64,000 bases of DNA from Pantoea sp. Ep11b. GTDB lineage: Bacteria; Pseudomonadota; Gammaproteobacteria; Enterobacterales; Enterobacteriaceae. Positions 5,880 through 14,043 of the stretch are shown here, piece by piece. How positions within the stretch are numbered: the first letter of the stretch is position 1; every line of letters begins with the position of its first letter. The DNA lies in NCBI RefSeq assembly GCF_040783975.1, contig NZ_CP160631.1:1922001-1986000 (forward strand), in the 5' to 3' direction. The notes below the pieces were generated by a model, which was given only the letters and a program-made list of their open reading frames with translations, was not told where the DNA came from and searched no databases. The translations under genes and the position numbers were made by a program.

Positions 5880-7355
5880 ATGGAAGACATCATCCAGAAA
5901 ATAATTGATTTAAAAGATAATGTTCAGAGTGGGCTAATTAAATGTGGTTTTGATATTGATAAAGAGATAGCTGAATATTCTATAAAGATGACCTTGCAAG
6001 AAACTCAAGTCATACTGAGGTCAACTTTTTTAGCATTTAATAGACGTAGTTTTGTACTTAGCTCTTTCTTTACTCCTGAAGAAATTTCTCTTATCGAATT
6101 GACTTTGAAAAATATAGAAGGCTTATATCAGCAATCCGAAAATATTTTAGCTGAAGAAGAGTATGATCCTATCTGGAAATTAGGTGAGCTGCAGACTACT
6201 TCGATACTAAGTTATCCGAATCCTACAAGTAATGTCAGGGAGAAACAAGTAAGGCCATTCGTCGATTTGCCAATTATTGATGTGCCTGATCAGTTAGATA
6301 TACTCAAACCATTATTCCGGCCTTTTGCTTATAGAGGTTCAGAGGCTAGAGGGGATACATATAAAAAATTAAATGAAAATTTGTTAGTCGTCGAAAAATT
6401 ACAATCGGATTTCATTAGTAACTTGGATAAATCTGAAGTTAATAAAAATCTAGTTATAGCCATGAGAGAATCTGCTGAGGATGTTCTGGGCGAAATAAAT
6501 AAGCTTAAAGAGGAAGTGAAAAAAAATAAGAAGGAACTTGAGGATGAAGTAGCGGCGGTTGTTCTTGAAATTGAGAAGGTTCAGGAGAAAGCAGAAGAGT
6601 GGGAAACTCGAATTCTGGAAATGCATACCAACGAAACAAAAGTGTCAATGGCAGCGGCCAAGGCTGAAGAAGAAGCCAAAGAGGCTGAGTTGAGTAAGAA
6701 ACAATTAGATAGACTGTTGAAAATAGCCGAAGAAAATAATGATGAAGCAACTAATGCTAAAGAGTTCTTGGATTCAAAATTGAGTGAGGCTGAAAAGTTA
6801 ATTACTCAGGCAAAGGCTGTTTTAAATTTATCAGGTACCGTTTCTTTAGGTAAATTTTATGATGATCAATACATCGCCTCAAAGAGTTCCGTTAAAGGTT
6901 GGTTAATTTCGTGTGGTGTTCTTTTATCGGCAGCTGTTATTGTTTGCATGTGGGCTCTATTGGGTTATGGCTCAAACAGAGAAGCTCTGTACTTGATTTC
7001 GAGAGTTAGCGTTGTTCCGCTTTTATTAGGCGGTTTGTGGTTTTGTGCGACTCAATATATTAAACAGAAACATATCATTGAGGACTATGCATATAAGCGG
7101 GTTTTGGCACTTTCTATGGTCAGTTTCAGAAATGAAATAAAAGATAGTTCACCTAGCGGCGTTGATGCTTTTGTTTCTGCGGTACTTCAAGAGCTGCATA
7201 AGCCTCCATTGGATTCACTTGAACGTAAAAATCTCAATGAAGAAGTAAAACTGCTTAAAGGAGTCCAAACAGAAATGCTCAAAGAGATGCTGGATGCGAT
7301 GAAATCGAATATGAAAGATAAAGTTTCAAGTGAAAATGAAAAACAATCAACTTGA
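5880..7355 (+). CDS. Coiled-coil protein with two C-terminal membrane segments, unknown
   Basis: 491 aa. Residues about 160-320 are a long charged Glu/Lys-rich coiled coil. Two hydrophobic helices follow (about 339-362, GWLISCGVLLSAAVIVCMW; and about 375-392, VSVVPLLLGGLWFC). A conserved-looking tail then begins 'IIEDYAYKRVLALSM' and continues with 'VDAFVSAVLQELHKPP', a pattern I associate with uncharacterised membrane proteins of accessory regions. The base composition is clearly lower in GC than the phage genes, and it sits between the early operon terminator and the next module, the usual place for lysogenic conversion or phage-exclusion genes. Function unknown; defence or superinfection exclusion is inference. 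Confidence 0.7.
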   Translation: MEDIIQKIIDLKDNVQSGLIKCGFDIDKEIAEYSIKMTLQETQVILRSTFLAFNRRSFVLSSFFTPEEISLIELTLKNIEGLYQQSENILAEEEYDPIWKLGELQTTSILSYPNPTSNVREKQVRPFVDLPIIDVPDQLDILKPLFRPFAYRGSEARGDTYKKLNENLLVVEKLQSDFISNLDKSEVNKNLVIAMRESAEDVLGEINKLKEEVKKNKKELEDEVAAVVLEIEKVQEKAEEWETRILEMHTNETKVSMAAAKAEEEAKEAELSKKQLDRLLKIAEENNDEATNAKEFLDSKLSEAEKLITQAKAVLNLSGTVSLGKFYDDQYIASKSSVKGWLISCGVLLSAAVIVCMWALLGYGSNREALYLISRVSVVPLLLGGLWFCATQYIKQKHIIEDYAYKRVLALSMVSFRNEIKDSSPSGVDAFVSAVLQELHKPPLDSLERKNLNEEVKLLKGVQTEMLKEMLDAMKSNMKDKVSSENEKQST

Positions 7356-7560
7356 ATTGATAAATTGAACTATCTAAATCAGTGCAAATAGTTGCCTTTA
7401 TTTACACAAGTTTTTGATATTCAGTTTTACGCGGCACAGCCAGTGCTGGAGGGGCTTCAAATTTACTGAAAAAGTGCAAAAAGGCATTTTTTTACGCGGG
7501 CGAGGCAGAGGAGCATTCGCGCTCTTTAGCGTTCAGGCATGCTGCCTAGCGTGACGGGGT
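7356..7560. other. Intergenic region without a recognised gene
   Basis: AT-rich tail of the coiled-coil gene followed by a GC-richer stretch. No coding frame, terminator or promoter that I can support. Confidence 0.4.
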
Positions 7561-7625
7561 GACCTGCTCACCGCAGATTAGTAAATCCCGATGTCAGCAA
7601 TGTCCGCTTCTGGCACAAAGCGGAC
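7561..7625. repeat. 65-bp direct repeat, left copy
   Basis: Begins GACCTGCTC and ends TGGCACAAAGCGGAC. It aligns without gaps to 10504-10568. It contains a hairpin (GTCCGCTT ... AAGCGGAC, 7602-7625). The two copies bracket the proteasome-like cassette. Confidence 0.55.
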
Positions 7626-7949
7626 GTTAGTATGAAAAACCTCATGGCCCCCCCTCCGGCTCCTCGGCGTTGCCGAATCGTCAGCTCCACTGCGCTAACC
7701 GGCCAAGCCGAACCGCAAAAGAATGCGTTTCAGGCCTGTCGGCTGGAGTCTGATGGCAAAAGCGTTAATCAGACGGGAAATTACCGGATCAGTCAGCTCA
7801 ACTGCAGCAAAGGAACCAAAAGATAAGAGAAAATTTCACATGTAGAAGATTACGGGAGAAATAACTTCGAAATTGACCATGGATGAGTTTTACTAACGAT
7901 CGGTCAGCATGATTTTCTCACCAAACCGAATGGCTAGGTTGAAATAACA
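7626..7949. other. Intergenic region, 324 bp
   Basis: A 64-codon rightward frame (7632-7826) exists, but it is Pro/Ser/Arg-rich with no ribosome site, and I do not believe it. The stretch otherwise holds no recognisable signal before the leftward terminator at 7950. Confidence 0.4.
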
Positions 7950-7974
7950 GACGAGCCGAATTTCCTGGCTCGTC
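7950..7974 (-). terminator. Leftward terminator of the 337-aa/76-aa pair
   Basis: GACGAGCC and GGCTCGTC form an 8-bp stem around a 9-nt loop. On the minus strand it is followed by TGTTATTT, and it lies 13 bp after the stop of the 76-aa gene. Confidence 0.6.
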
Positions 7975-7987
7975 ATATTTAAAAAAT

Positions 7988-8218
7988 CTAATTTTTACTA
8001 ACAGTGGTAAGGATTTTCTCCAGCGCATCCTCAGAAAGCATCATATCCTGACGGCCCCTTTTAGTACCGGAGCGGAGTTGCTGGCCGGTTGTCATTTGGT
8101 TCATCTTACGGATCACGTGTGTTGCCGTGGCCTGGGTCACTTTCGTCGCAATTTCAAGGTCATGATCACGCAGCATTTCAGCTGTGAAACAGTAAATTTG
8201 GCCGGGGTTGTTGCTCAT
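7988..8218 (-). CDS. Hypothetical protein, 76 aa
   Basis: Second gene of a leftward pair, 66 bp after the 337-aa gene. Residues about 12-45 ('AEMLRDHDLEIATKVTQATATHVIRKMNQ') look like a helix-turn-helix, with a basic linker and a helical tail. A weak AGGTG site precedes the ATG. It could be a small DNA-binding regulator of the pair. No family recognised. Confidence 0.6.
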   Translation of the reverse strand: MSNNPGQIYCFTAEMLRDHDLEIATKVTQATATHVIRKMNQMTTGQQLRSGTKRGRQDMMLSEDALEKILTTVSKN

Positions 8219-8284
8219 GTTTTCACCTATTAATTGAAATGTAATTATGGGGGATCAAATCAACTTGCACACTGAAAATGCCTG

Positions 8285-9298
8285 TTATAAAGCATCGTTT
8301 AGGGCAGAAGATTTAACACAATTGCATGAAATAGGGACATCTTCATGCCCCGGCGTTTTGTCAATAAATAGCATCTGACAATTACGGCAGGCGTGAATTC
8401 GTGGAAGTGACCTCAGTCCTTCAGGCAGAAGCTCCTCCAATCGGTATTCAGACCACGGGGCACCGACACGAATATCAGAATGGATGATGTTTCCCAGAGC
8501 CCATCCATAATCGCGGCTACGTAAATGCCATATAGGGGTATAAAGACTGTATTGCTGGTAGATCTCTTCATTACTTCTGGATCTTAGAGGATGTACGTTG
8601 CGAGCAAATGGTGACTGAATGATGCAGAACCCCATGCCCATTTCTGCACTCTCTCTTTTCTGAGATTTGTTATAGCTATCCAGCGATGCCATACAGGTGG
8701 CTTTGTAATCTGCAGGAGGAAAAGCCCAGAGATAACTTTCTGTCGTATTGATGCTTTCAACTAGCGGATTTTTCCCCCGAGGAATCTGGGGATTCTTCGA
8801 ACGGTGTGGGTACGATGCTATCATTGAAAATCTGCCGCGCCAGGTGATGTCAGGACTCGGTATGATTTTCGAATCAATGGCCAATGTTGCAGTAACAGGG
8901 ATTTGCTGAACTCCTTCTTCGTTAAGCAGGAGATTCTTGCGAAGCGCCTTGAAGGCCTCTTTCTTGGTTTTTCTAAAAAAAGGATCCAGAAACAGTTGCA
9001 CCTGATTTATACCTACTCCGGCGCGTTCCATTTCAGCGATAACTTCTGAGGTGGTAACGGAAGCAAGCAAATCGCTTTGCTTTAGTATGGTTTTAACGCG
9101 TTCAATTGCATCAAGGCGATTGTATTGACGTGAGCTGAACCCTCGACCGATAGGCAGTAAAGTTTTTGAGTATATTTCGGGAGAAATAGTACCAAGCGCA
9201 GCGTGAGCTATCTGGTGGTAATCCAATGGCTTAAGGTCAAGCTGAGAATCTGACCACAAATCATGAACAACACTTTTCGGGCGGCTTTTTTTGGGCAT
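8285..9298 (-). CDS. Hypothetical protein, 337 aa, C-terminal zinc-like motif
   Basis: Leftward gene with a good CAGGAG ribosome site, divergent from the proteasome-like gene. The first roughly 20 residues are basic. No domain is recognised in the body. Near the C-terminus 'HACRNCQMLF' and, about 20 residues on, 'SCNC' could bind zinc. Its companion is the 76-aa gene and its divergent neighbour a peptidase-fold protein, so it may belong to the same cargo system. Function unknown. Confidence 0.65.
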   Translation of the reverse strand: MPKKSRPKSVVHDLWSDSQLDLKPLDYHQIAHAALGTISPEIYSKTLLPIGRGFSSRQYNRLDAIERVKTILKQSDLLASVTTSEVIAEMERAGVGINQVQLFLDPFFRKTKKEAFKALRKNLLLNEEGVQQIPVTATLAIDSKIIPSPDITWRGRFSMIASYPHRSKNPQIPRGKNPLVESINTTESYLWAFPPADYKATCMASLDSYNKSQKRESAEMGMGFCIIQSPFARNVHPLRSRSNEEIYQQYSLYTPIWHLRSRDYGWALGNIIHSDIRVGAPWSEYRLEELLPEGLRSLPRIHACRNCQMLFIDKTPGHEDVPISCNCVKSSALNDAL

Positions 9299-9432
9299 GA
9301 CTAGACTCCTGAAGAATCGATGTCATGAGCTGCGCTTGTAGGGGCCGTTAGTCGCGTAGCTTTTGATCGATTCAGAGTTAATCATTCACAGGATTGCCAG
9401 TTTAAATGCATGCACGGCCACCATGCTCAAAT

Positions 9433-9461
9433 CTGACACTGTTATAAAATCATAGTATGAT
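9433..9461 (+). promoter_or_regulatory. Sigma70 promoter of the proteasome-like gene
   Basis: CTGACA (9433-9438), a 17-bp spacer, then TATGAT (9456-9461). Transcription would start near 9468, about 58 nt before the 27-codon ORF. This gives the cassette its own expression in the lysogen, independent of phage promoters. Confidence 0.65.
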
Positions 9462-9525
9462 AGAAAACACAAGAAATTTTCATCGCGGATGTTCACGTGC
9501 GCTAGGTTTGAGTAAGCACACTTAG

Positions 9526-9609
9526 ATGTTGCTCGAAAAGATAGGATTTGAACAAGTTATGTCTGCGCTCTCTGAGCTCGAATCTGTACTTAAAGAGGTT
9601 TTAAAATGA
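9526..9609 (+). CDS. 27-aa helical peptide coupled to the Ntn hydrolase
   Basis: A stop codon immediately precedes the ATG, so the frame cannot start earlier. The peptide begins MLLEKIGFEQVMSALSELES and is a likely amphipathic helix. Its TGA overlaps the ATG of the next gene (ATGA), the classic arrangement for translational coupling. It might be a leader only, or a small partner or inhibitor of the hydrolase. No family known to me. Confidence 0.4.
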   Translation: MLLEKIGFEQVMSALSELESVLKEVLK

Positions 9610-10505
9610 CAGCAATAGCCTGCTGGTTAAACAGGGAAGAAGGGGAAGGTATCTGGGCAGTAAGCGACTCAAGGATTACCCAGCATGAAAGTGTAATGAC
9701 AAATCACTGTCCTAAACTGTTCTCGATTCCAGTATCAGCTTTCCGGTCTAACGACACTTACCGATTATTCCCGGAAGGAATCATGGAATTTGGTTTCGGC
9801 TTTGCCGGAGGTACAATGATTGGTATAAATGTCAAGGAGTTGCTTGCCGTATCATTATCTCAATTGCATGAAATTAATTTTTGCGATGTTCAACAGCAGC
9901 AACGCCTACCTTATAGCAGTTACCCGAGCCTTTATGAGATTGCAATTTTAACAAAGGAAATCGCGGAAAAATTAATAATGGATGTTGGTCAATCTTTTCC
10001 TGGTTCGGTAGGCACGGAAATGATTATCTATGGGTTTTGCACCAGAAATCAGGTACATAAGATTATTAAGATTTACAATACTCCCTCAAACCCCATTAAT
10101 CTTGTTATCGAAGATTGTATTAACCTGACATCAGGCACCCCGGTAGTTTTGGGTGACAGAAAACAGCAGTTTCAGGACTATATCGAGATGACAAGGCGGC
10201 ATTTTGATACTGGCACACTAAACTGGTGGCGGGCTCCCTTTATTGCATTGAACAACTGGATACGTCAGGACACCGTAAATACGATTGGTGGGCATATACA
10301 GTTCGCGATGGCAAACAGGTTTGGAACAAAGAATCTTTTTATGTCTCATGTAGATGCTAACACCGTCGACATGACCTATGCCGGAATTAATACAACAAGC
10401 GATCAGAGATTTACCATTGGGAAACTTATCATCATGCCAACGATAGGAATGACTCTTCCAGAAGAGAATGGCTGGCCTAATGGAAATCAAATACTGTCTA
10501 ATTGA
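9606..10505 (+). CDS. HslV/Anbu-like proteasome-fold (Ntn hydrolase) protein
   Basis: 299 aa. The N-terminus MTAIACWL leaves Thr as residue 1 after Met removal, as in proteasome beta subunits and HslV. It is followed by 'AVSDSRIT' (Asp21) and 'CPKLFSI' (Lys37), with spacing close to the Thr1/Asp17/Lys33 triad. 'GFGFAGGTMIG' closely resembles the GFAGGT turn of HslV. At 299 aa it is longer than HslV (about 175 aa) and Anbu (about 240 aa), with a C-terminal extension of its own. No HslU-like ATPase is nearby. I infer a self-compartmentalising or related hydrolase with an unknown substrate, carried as cargo. Confidence 0.7.
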   Translation: MTAIACWLNREEGEGIWAVSDSRITQHESVMTNHCPKLFSIPVSAFRSNDTYRLFPEGIMEFGFGFAGGTMIGINVKELLAVSLSQLHEINFCDVQQQQRLPYSSYPSLYEIAILTKEIAEKLIMDVGQSFPGSVGTEMIIYGFCTRNQVHKIIKIYNTPSNPINLVIEDCINLTSGTPVVLGDRKQQFQDYIEMTRRHFDTGTLNWWRAPFIALNNWIRQDTVNTIGGHIQFAMANRFGTKNLFMSHVDANTVDMTYAGINTTSDQRFTIGKLIIMPTIGMTLPEENGWPNGNQILSN

Positions 10506-10568
10506 CCTGCTCCCCATAAACCAATACAAACTGTTGTCAGCAACGTCTGAGTTTGGCACAAAGAAGAC
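10504..10568. repeat. 65-bp direct repeat, right copy
   Basis: Diverged copy of 7561-7625, same length, sharing GACCTGCTC at the start, GTCAGCAA in the middle and TGGCACAAAG near the end. It begins at the stop codon of the proteasome-like gene. Confidence 0.55.
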
Positions 10569-10737
10569 ATTATTTAAGCAGAAAATAATGAATAAACTTA
10601 AGTTATGAAATTTTTTTCTTGAGTCGTTATTATGGTTTTTAAGGTCAGCGTATGCAGACGCTGTCCGCAAAGGTTGGTCCCGTTCATTTGCAGATGATGG
10701 GGCGGGCCGGTTAAAGAGAGTGTGTGGAGAAGATAGA

Positions 10738-11454
10738 ATGCTAAATCAATCAGCGGGCGTCGTTACGTCTGCCGCCAGTGCCATTCATGCCCCAATCATG
10801 ACCAGCCGTGAGATTGCCGAACTGACCGGCAAAGAACATAAAAATGTCACTGTAGATATTCGCCGTATGCTAGATGACTTGGGAGAAGATGCGCTGAAAT
10901 TCCAGCGTATCTATCTCGACACCATGAATCGGCAGCGAACTGAGTATCACCTCGATCGTGAACACACCGAATGCCTCATTACTGGTTACAGTGCCATTCT
11001 CCGAATGAAAGTGATTAAGCGGCTGCATGAGTTAGAAGAAAGCCAGCCAGCAAAAATCCCGCAGACGTTTGCTGAGGCACTCCGCCTGGCCGCCGAAATG
11101 GAAGAGGAGAAGGAGCGCCTGCAGCTGCAGCTTATTGAAGCTGCGCCAAAGGTTGCGTTCGTGGATCGCTACGTCACGGCCACCAGTTCAATGACATTCC
11201 GCCAGGTAGCAAAACTTCTTGTAGCTAAAGAGCCAGAGCTTCGCCTGTTCCTGATTGAAAGCCGGGTTATGTACCGCCTCAATGGCATCCTGGCTCCTTA
11301 CAGCCAGCACATCGAAGCCGGTCGGTTTGAGGTCAGAACCGGAACCACTACCGAATCTAATTACATGTTAAGTCAGTCCCGCTTTACCGCAGAGGGCGTT
11401 CAGTGGATTGGCGGGCTATGGACGGCGCATAAGGCTGCAGGAGGTGCTGAGTGA
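10738..11454 (+). CDS. Rha/KilA-C phage antirepressor
   Basis: 238 aa; the start is set by AGTGTGTGGAGA 6-18 bp upstream. Residues about 15-105 form a Rha (pRha) domain ('MTSREIAELTGKEHKNVTVD.RRML' and 'CLITGYSA.LRMKVIKRLHELEE'). A short coiled linker follows, then an ANT/KilA-C domain ('AP.VAFVDRYVTATSSMTFRQVAKLL'). Such proteins counter the repressor or regulate phage genes late in infection. The stop overlaps the next start (GTGA). Confidence 0.85.
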   Translation: MLNQSAGVVTSAASAIHAPIMTSREIAELTGKEHKNVTVDIRRMLDDLGEDALKFQRIYLDTMNRQRTEYHLDREHTECLITGYSAILRMKVIKRLHELEESQPAKIPQTFAEALRLAAEMEEEKERLQLQLIEAAPKVAFVDRYVTATSSMTFRQVAKLLVAKEPELRLFLIESRVMYRLNGILAPYSQHIEAGRFEVRTGTTTESNYMLSQSRFTAEGVQWIGGLWTAHKAAGGAE

Positions 11455-12467
11455 GGGCATTGCTTACACCTGAAATAGCGCCACGCACAGGGATTGTTCT
11501 GTTCAGGCCGGGGCCAGAGCTGCTGAAGCTGTTTAAAACCCGCGTTGTGATCAGCACACCGACAATGGACATGGCAGACCTGCCATCAGGGCGACTGAAT
11601 GACGGCACACAGCCGCTGCTTGATGAACCCTCACTGATTCCCTTCTTCAGCCACGAACGTGTTATAGAGGCTGCTGGTGGCCCGAGTGCGCTGGGATCGT
11701 TCGTTCAGTCATTCAATTGCTGTCAGTGGGAGCAGTCAGGTGTGTGGCACCACCACGATTTCACAGTGTCAGAAATCGAAAGCGGCCTGGTATCTCTCTG
11801 CTACAGCCATGATAATGAGTTCAGGGAAAACGGCGTGCCCGGCAGCCTGGAGAATGTCGCTAAAGGCAATACCGCTCTCTGGATCATCAGGGCTGCATGC
11901 AGCCAGATGGCATTACCACTTGACCACCATCTGACTATGCCGGAATTGTGCTGGTGGGCCTCACTGAATGACCTGATTGATTTAATACCGGAGGCATCGG
12001 CCCGGCGCGTTCTGCGCATGCCGAAAGAGCCAGTCCAGTCAGGTGAAATCAAAGAGGCCAGAATCATTCCGACACGTCCGGCCCGTGAAGTTATTCAGGC
12101 CGCTGCTCAGATCGTCAAAAAGATAATCAGCCTTCAGGCCGATCCGGAGTCGCCGGAGTCATTCATGAAGCGCCCGAAGCGTAAGCGCTGGGAGAATGAG
12201 AAATACACACGATGGGTTAAGTCACAGAGCTGCGCATGCTGTGGCAGCCAGGCGGACGATCCTCATCACATCATCGGACACGGTCAGGGGAGAATGGGTA
12301 CAAAGGCGCATGATTTATTCGTGATACCGCTATGCAGAGCGCATCACGATGAACTGCACCGGGATATGAAATCGTTTGAAGCGAAGTACGGCAGTCAGAT
12401 TGAGCTGCTGTTCAGGTTCCTCGATCACGCGATTGCAGTCGGAGTGATTGGGACAGACAAAAAATAA
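11451..12467 (+). CDS. DUF968 HNH protein (Ref-like)
   Basis: 338 aa, GTG start overlapping the antirepressor stop. The C-terminal domain (about 245-330) carries 'CACCGSQADDPHHIIGHG' and, 22 residues on, 'CRAHHDELH': paired cysteines and histidines of an HNH/Ref-type nuclease, as in DUF968 proteins and P1 Ref. The N-terminal 200 residues are family-typical but of unknown role. DUF968 genes commonly lie just upstream of antiterminator Q, as here. Likely role: nucleic-acid cleavage in recombination. Activity is inferred. Confidence 0.8.
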   Translation: MRALLTPEIAPRTGIVLFRPGPELLKLFKTRVVISTPTMDMADLPSGRLNDGTQPLLDEPSLIPFFSHERVIEAAGGPSALGSFVQSFNCCQWEQSGVWHHHDFTVSEIESGLVSLCYSHDNEFRENGVPGSLENVAKGNTALWIIRAACSQMALPLDHHLTMPELCWWASLNDLIDLIPEASARRVLRMPKEPVQSGEIKEARIIPTRPAREVIQAAAQIVKKIISLQADPESPESFMKRPKRKRWENEKYTRWVKSQSCACCGSQADDPHHIIGHGQGRMGTKAHDLFVIPLCRAHHDELHRDMKSFEAKYGSQIELLFRFLDHAIAVGVIGTDKK

Positions 12468-12488
12468 AGTGTGTGGAGAGGAATAACT

Positions 12489-12917
12489 ATGCGTGACATG
12501 TCACAGGTATTAGAGCGCTGGGCGGGATGGGCTAAATCAGACAGCAGCGGTGTCGATTACTCTGCAATCGCAGCTGGATTTAAAGGGCTGCTTCCGCAGG
12601 AATCAAAATTGACACTTACATGTAGTGATGGGGACGGGCTGATTATTGAAGGTTGCCTGTCACGGCTCAAAGCTAAGCGCCCGGATGAGCATGCGATCAT
12701 TGTGCTTCATTACTTTTTCAATATCTCAAAGCGCACCCTAGCTAAGCAGGCAAAGCGTGATGAAAAGATAGTCAGAATTGAAATTCAAATGGCCGAAGGC
12801 TTTATTGAGGGATGCCTGTCAATGCTCGATGTGCGGCTTGATATGGACGACGAACTGACGCCGAAAAAAAATATTAAAAAACCTCTAACGCGGTCCGCAT
12901 TTTCCTTAGTAATCTGA
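12489..12917 (+). CDS. Antitermination protein Q
   Basis: 142 aa; the start is set by AGTGTGTGGAGAGG upstream. Matches the phage antitermQ family: 'LERWAGWAKSDSSGVDY..IAAGFKGLLP', 'CSDGDGLIIEGCLSRLKAK.PDEHAIIVLHYFFNISKRTLAK' and 'AEGFIEGCLSMLDVRLDMD'. It modifies RNA polymerase at the late promoter so that it reads through the terminator into lysis and head genes. The last gene of the early-middle operon; the late terminator lies 66 bp downstream. Confidence 0.9.
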   Translation: MRDMSQVLERWAGWAKSDSSGVDYSAIAAGFKGLLPQESKLTLTCSDGDGLIIEGCLSRLKAKRPDEHAIIVLHYFFNISKRTLAKQAKRDEKIVRIEIQMAEGFIEGCLSMLDVRLDMDDELTPKKNIKKPLTRSAFSLVI

Positions 12918-12982
12918 TAAGGTCGATTACCAAGCAGTGCAGCTTATCTGCTAAAAGTCAGTTCCAAATGTGGATGTCAAAG

Positions 12983-13017
12983 CGCCTCGGGCCTCACCAG
13001 CCTGGAGGCGTTTTTTA
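12983..13017 (+). terminator. Terminator downstream of Q
   Basis: CGCCTC and GAGGCG bracket a short loop and are followed by TTTTTTATTT. It lies between Q and the lysis genes, the expected position of the terminator that Q overcomes. Confidence 0.75.
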
Positions 13018-13309
13018 TTTAAAATATCCTCTGCAAGGGATAGACATATTTTTATCCCCTATAGGGTATAGGCAGATTAACCCTGTTGCCGACGGGCAAG
13101 GCAGTTACCGCTGTAGCGTCAGGGTCCTATTCTAAAAGAAAAAGCATATCGCTGTAGAATGCATTTCATCGTGTGTGTTATGAAGCTTAAATCTTATGCA
13201 ATTAGCTAAGGCGTGTTAAGCAAAGCTCGTGTATCTCTGCGCTTCTGAATTTGAGACCATCAGGGCTCTCTCATAGAGAGCCCTTAAGAAATGCAGAGTT
13301 TATGGAGTT
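13018..13309. other. Non-coding stretch between Q and lysis genes
   Basis: No gene. It contains a 10-bp palindrome CCCTATAGGG (13057-13066) and a perfect hairpin GGGCTCTCT-CAT-AGAGAGCCC (13263-13283). The late promoter should be in or just before this interval, but I cannot single out its elements with confidence. Confidence 0.4.
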
Positions 13310-13495
13310 TTAAGCCGTTATAAAAGCAAATGAGATGATAAATGAAACCAATGCTACTGCAAGCAGCAGGCACTTGCTTGGGGTAATTAGTTTCTTGTTG
13401 GCGTTCTTTCGATGGATGGTGGTTAGAAACCAAAGCATTATCACACCAATGATAAAGAAGACTGAAAATCCCACCATTCCTGAATGTAAATACAT
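13310..13495 (-). CDS. Small two-helix membrane protein
   Basis: 61 aa leftward frame with a GAGAGA ribosome site. Two hydrophobic helices (about 9-25 and 43-59) are separated by a basic loop (HRKNANKK). It lies against the direction of the late operon next to the holin. It could be a lysogenic or antiholin-like membrane protein. Family unknown. Confidence 0.5.
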   Translation of the reverse strand: MYLHSGMVGFSVFFIIGVIMLWFLTTIHRKNANKKLITPSKCLLLAVALVSFIISFAFITA

Positions 13496-13689
13496 AAGTT
13501 ATCTCTCAATGGATTTAGAGCCTGAAGTATATACCGTATAAATAAATTATCCTAAAGCTGCTAATTTGGCGGTTTTATCCGTTATCGTTCCTATCAATCA
13601 CCACCGGCTCTCCCCTCCTTCCTGAGTGATAGCGGGCGTACTTCTCTTCAAACAATAAGCCGCCAACATCCCGGTGGCGGGAATAGAGC

Positions 13690-14043
13690 ATGCCTCCAGA
13701 AAAAGACCCGGGCTTTTGGGCCACAGTGCTGCTGTGGCTGTATGCCCATAAAACAGAATGGGGATATGCCGGGGTAGCAGGCATGTTTTCACTATTACGT
13801 AGTGCCTATGCAAAAAGCTCCTGGAGTAAGCGGGTCTTGGACGCAGTTTCATGCAGCGCCCTGGCGTTCTTCGCCGCGCCCACACTTCAGGTATTCGGTG
13901 CTCTATTCAACTGGAACATTCCTGACGCAGCCGCACAGGTTTTCGCGGTCTATATCGGGTATGTCGGCAATGACTACATCAGCGCCAGACTGCGCGGGTG
14001 GATAGACAGAAAAGCAGGGGATATGAATGAAGGTCAGCAATAA
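13690..14043 (+). CDS. Phage holin, lambda-S-like family
   Basis: 117 aa. Three hydrophobic stretches (about 26-42, 55-75, 83-95) and the segment 'AAQVFAVYIGYVGNDYISARLRGWIDRKAG' are typical of lambda-type class I holins of enterobacterial phages. It forms lesions in the inner membrane to release the endolysin. The 3' end overlaps the endolysin gene by 17 nt. Confidence 0.85.
   Translation: MPPEKDPGFWATVLLWLYAHKTEWGYAGVAGMFSLLRSAYAKSSWSKRVLDAVSCSALAFFAAPTLQVFGALFNWNIPDAAAQVFAVYIGYVGNDYISARLRGWIDRKAGDMNEGQQ

Noticed and set aside
7632..7826. 64-codon rightward frame
   Set aside because: No ribosome site, biased Pro/Ser/Arg composition, and located between a repeat and a leftward terminator.
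13071..13130. Folded segment resembling part of a tRNA
   Set aside because: No acceptor stem, T-loop consensus or anticodon arm can be placed; no tRNA gene is seen anywhere in the window.
13335..13541. 68-codon rightward frame opposite the small membrane gene
   Set aside because: The minus-strand frame has two clear membrane helices and a ribosome site, while this one lacks both.
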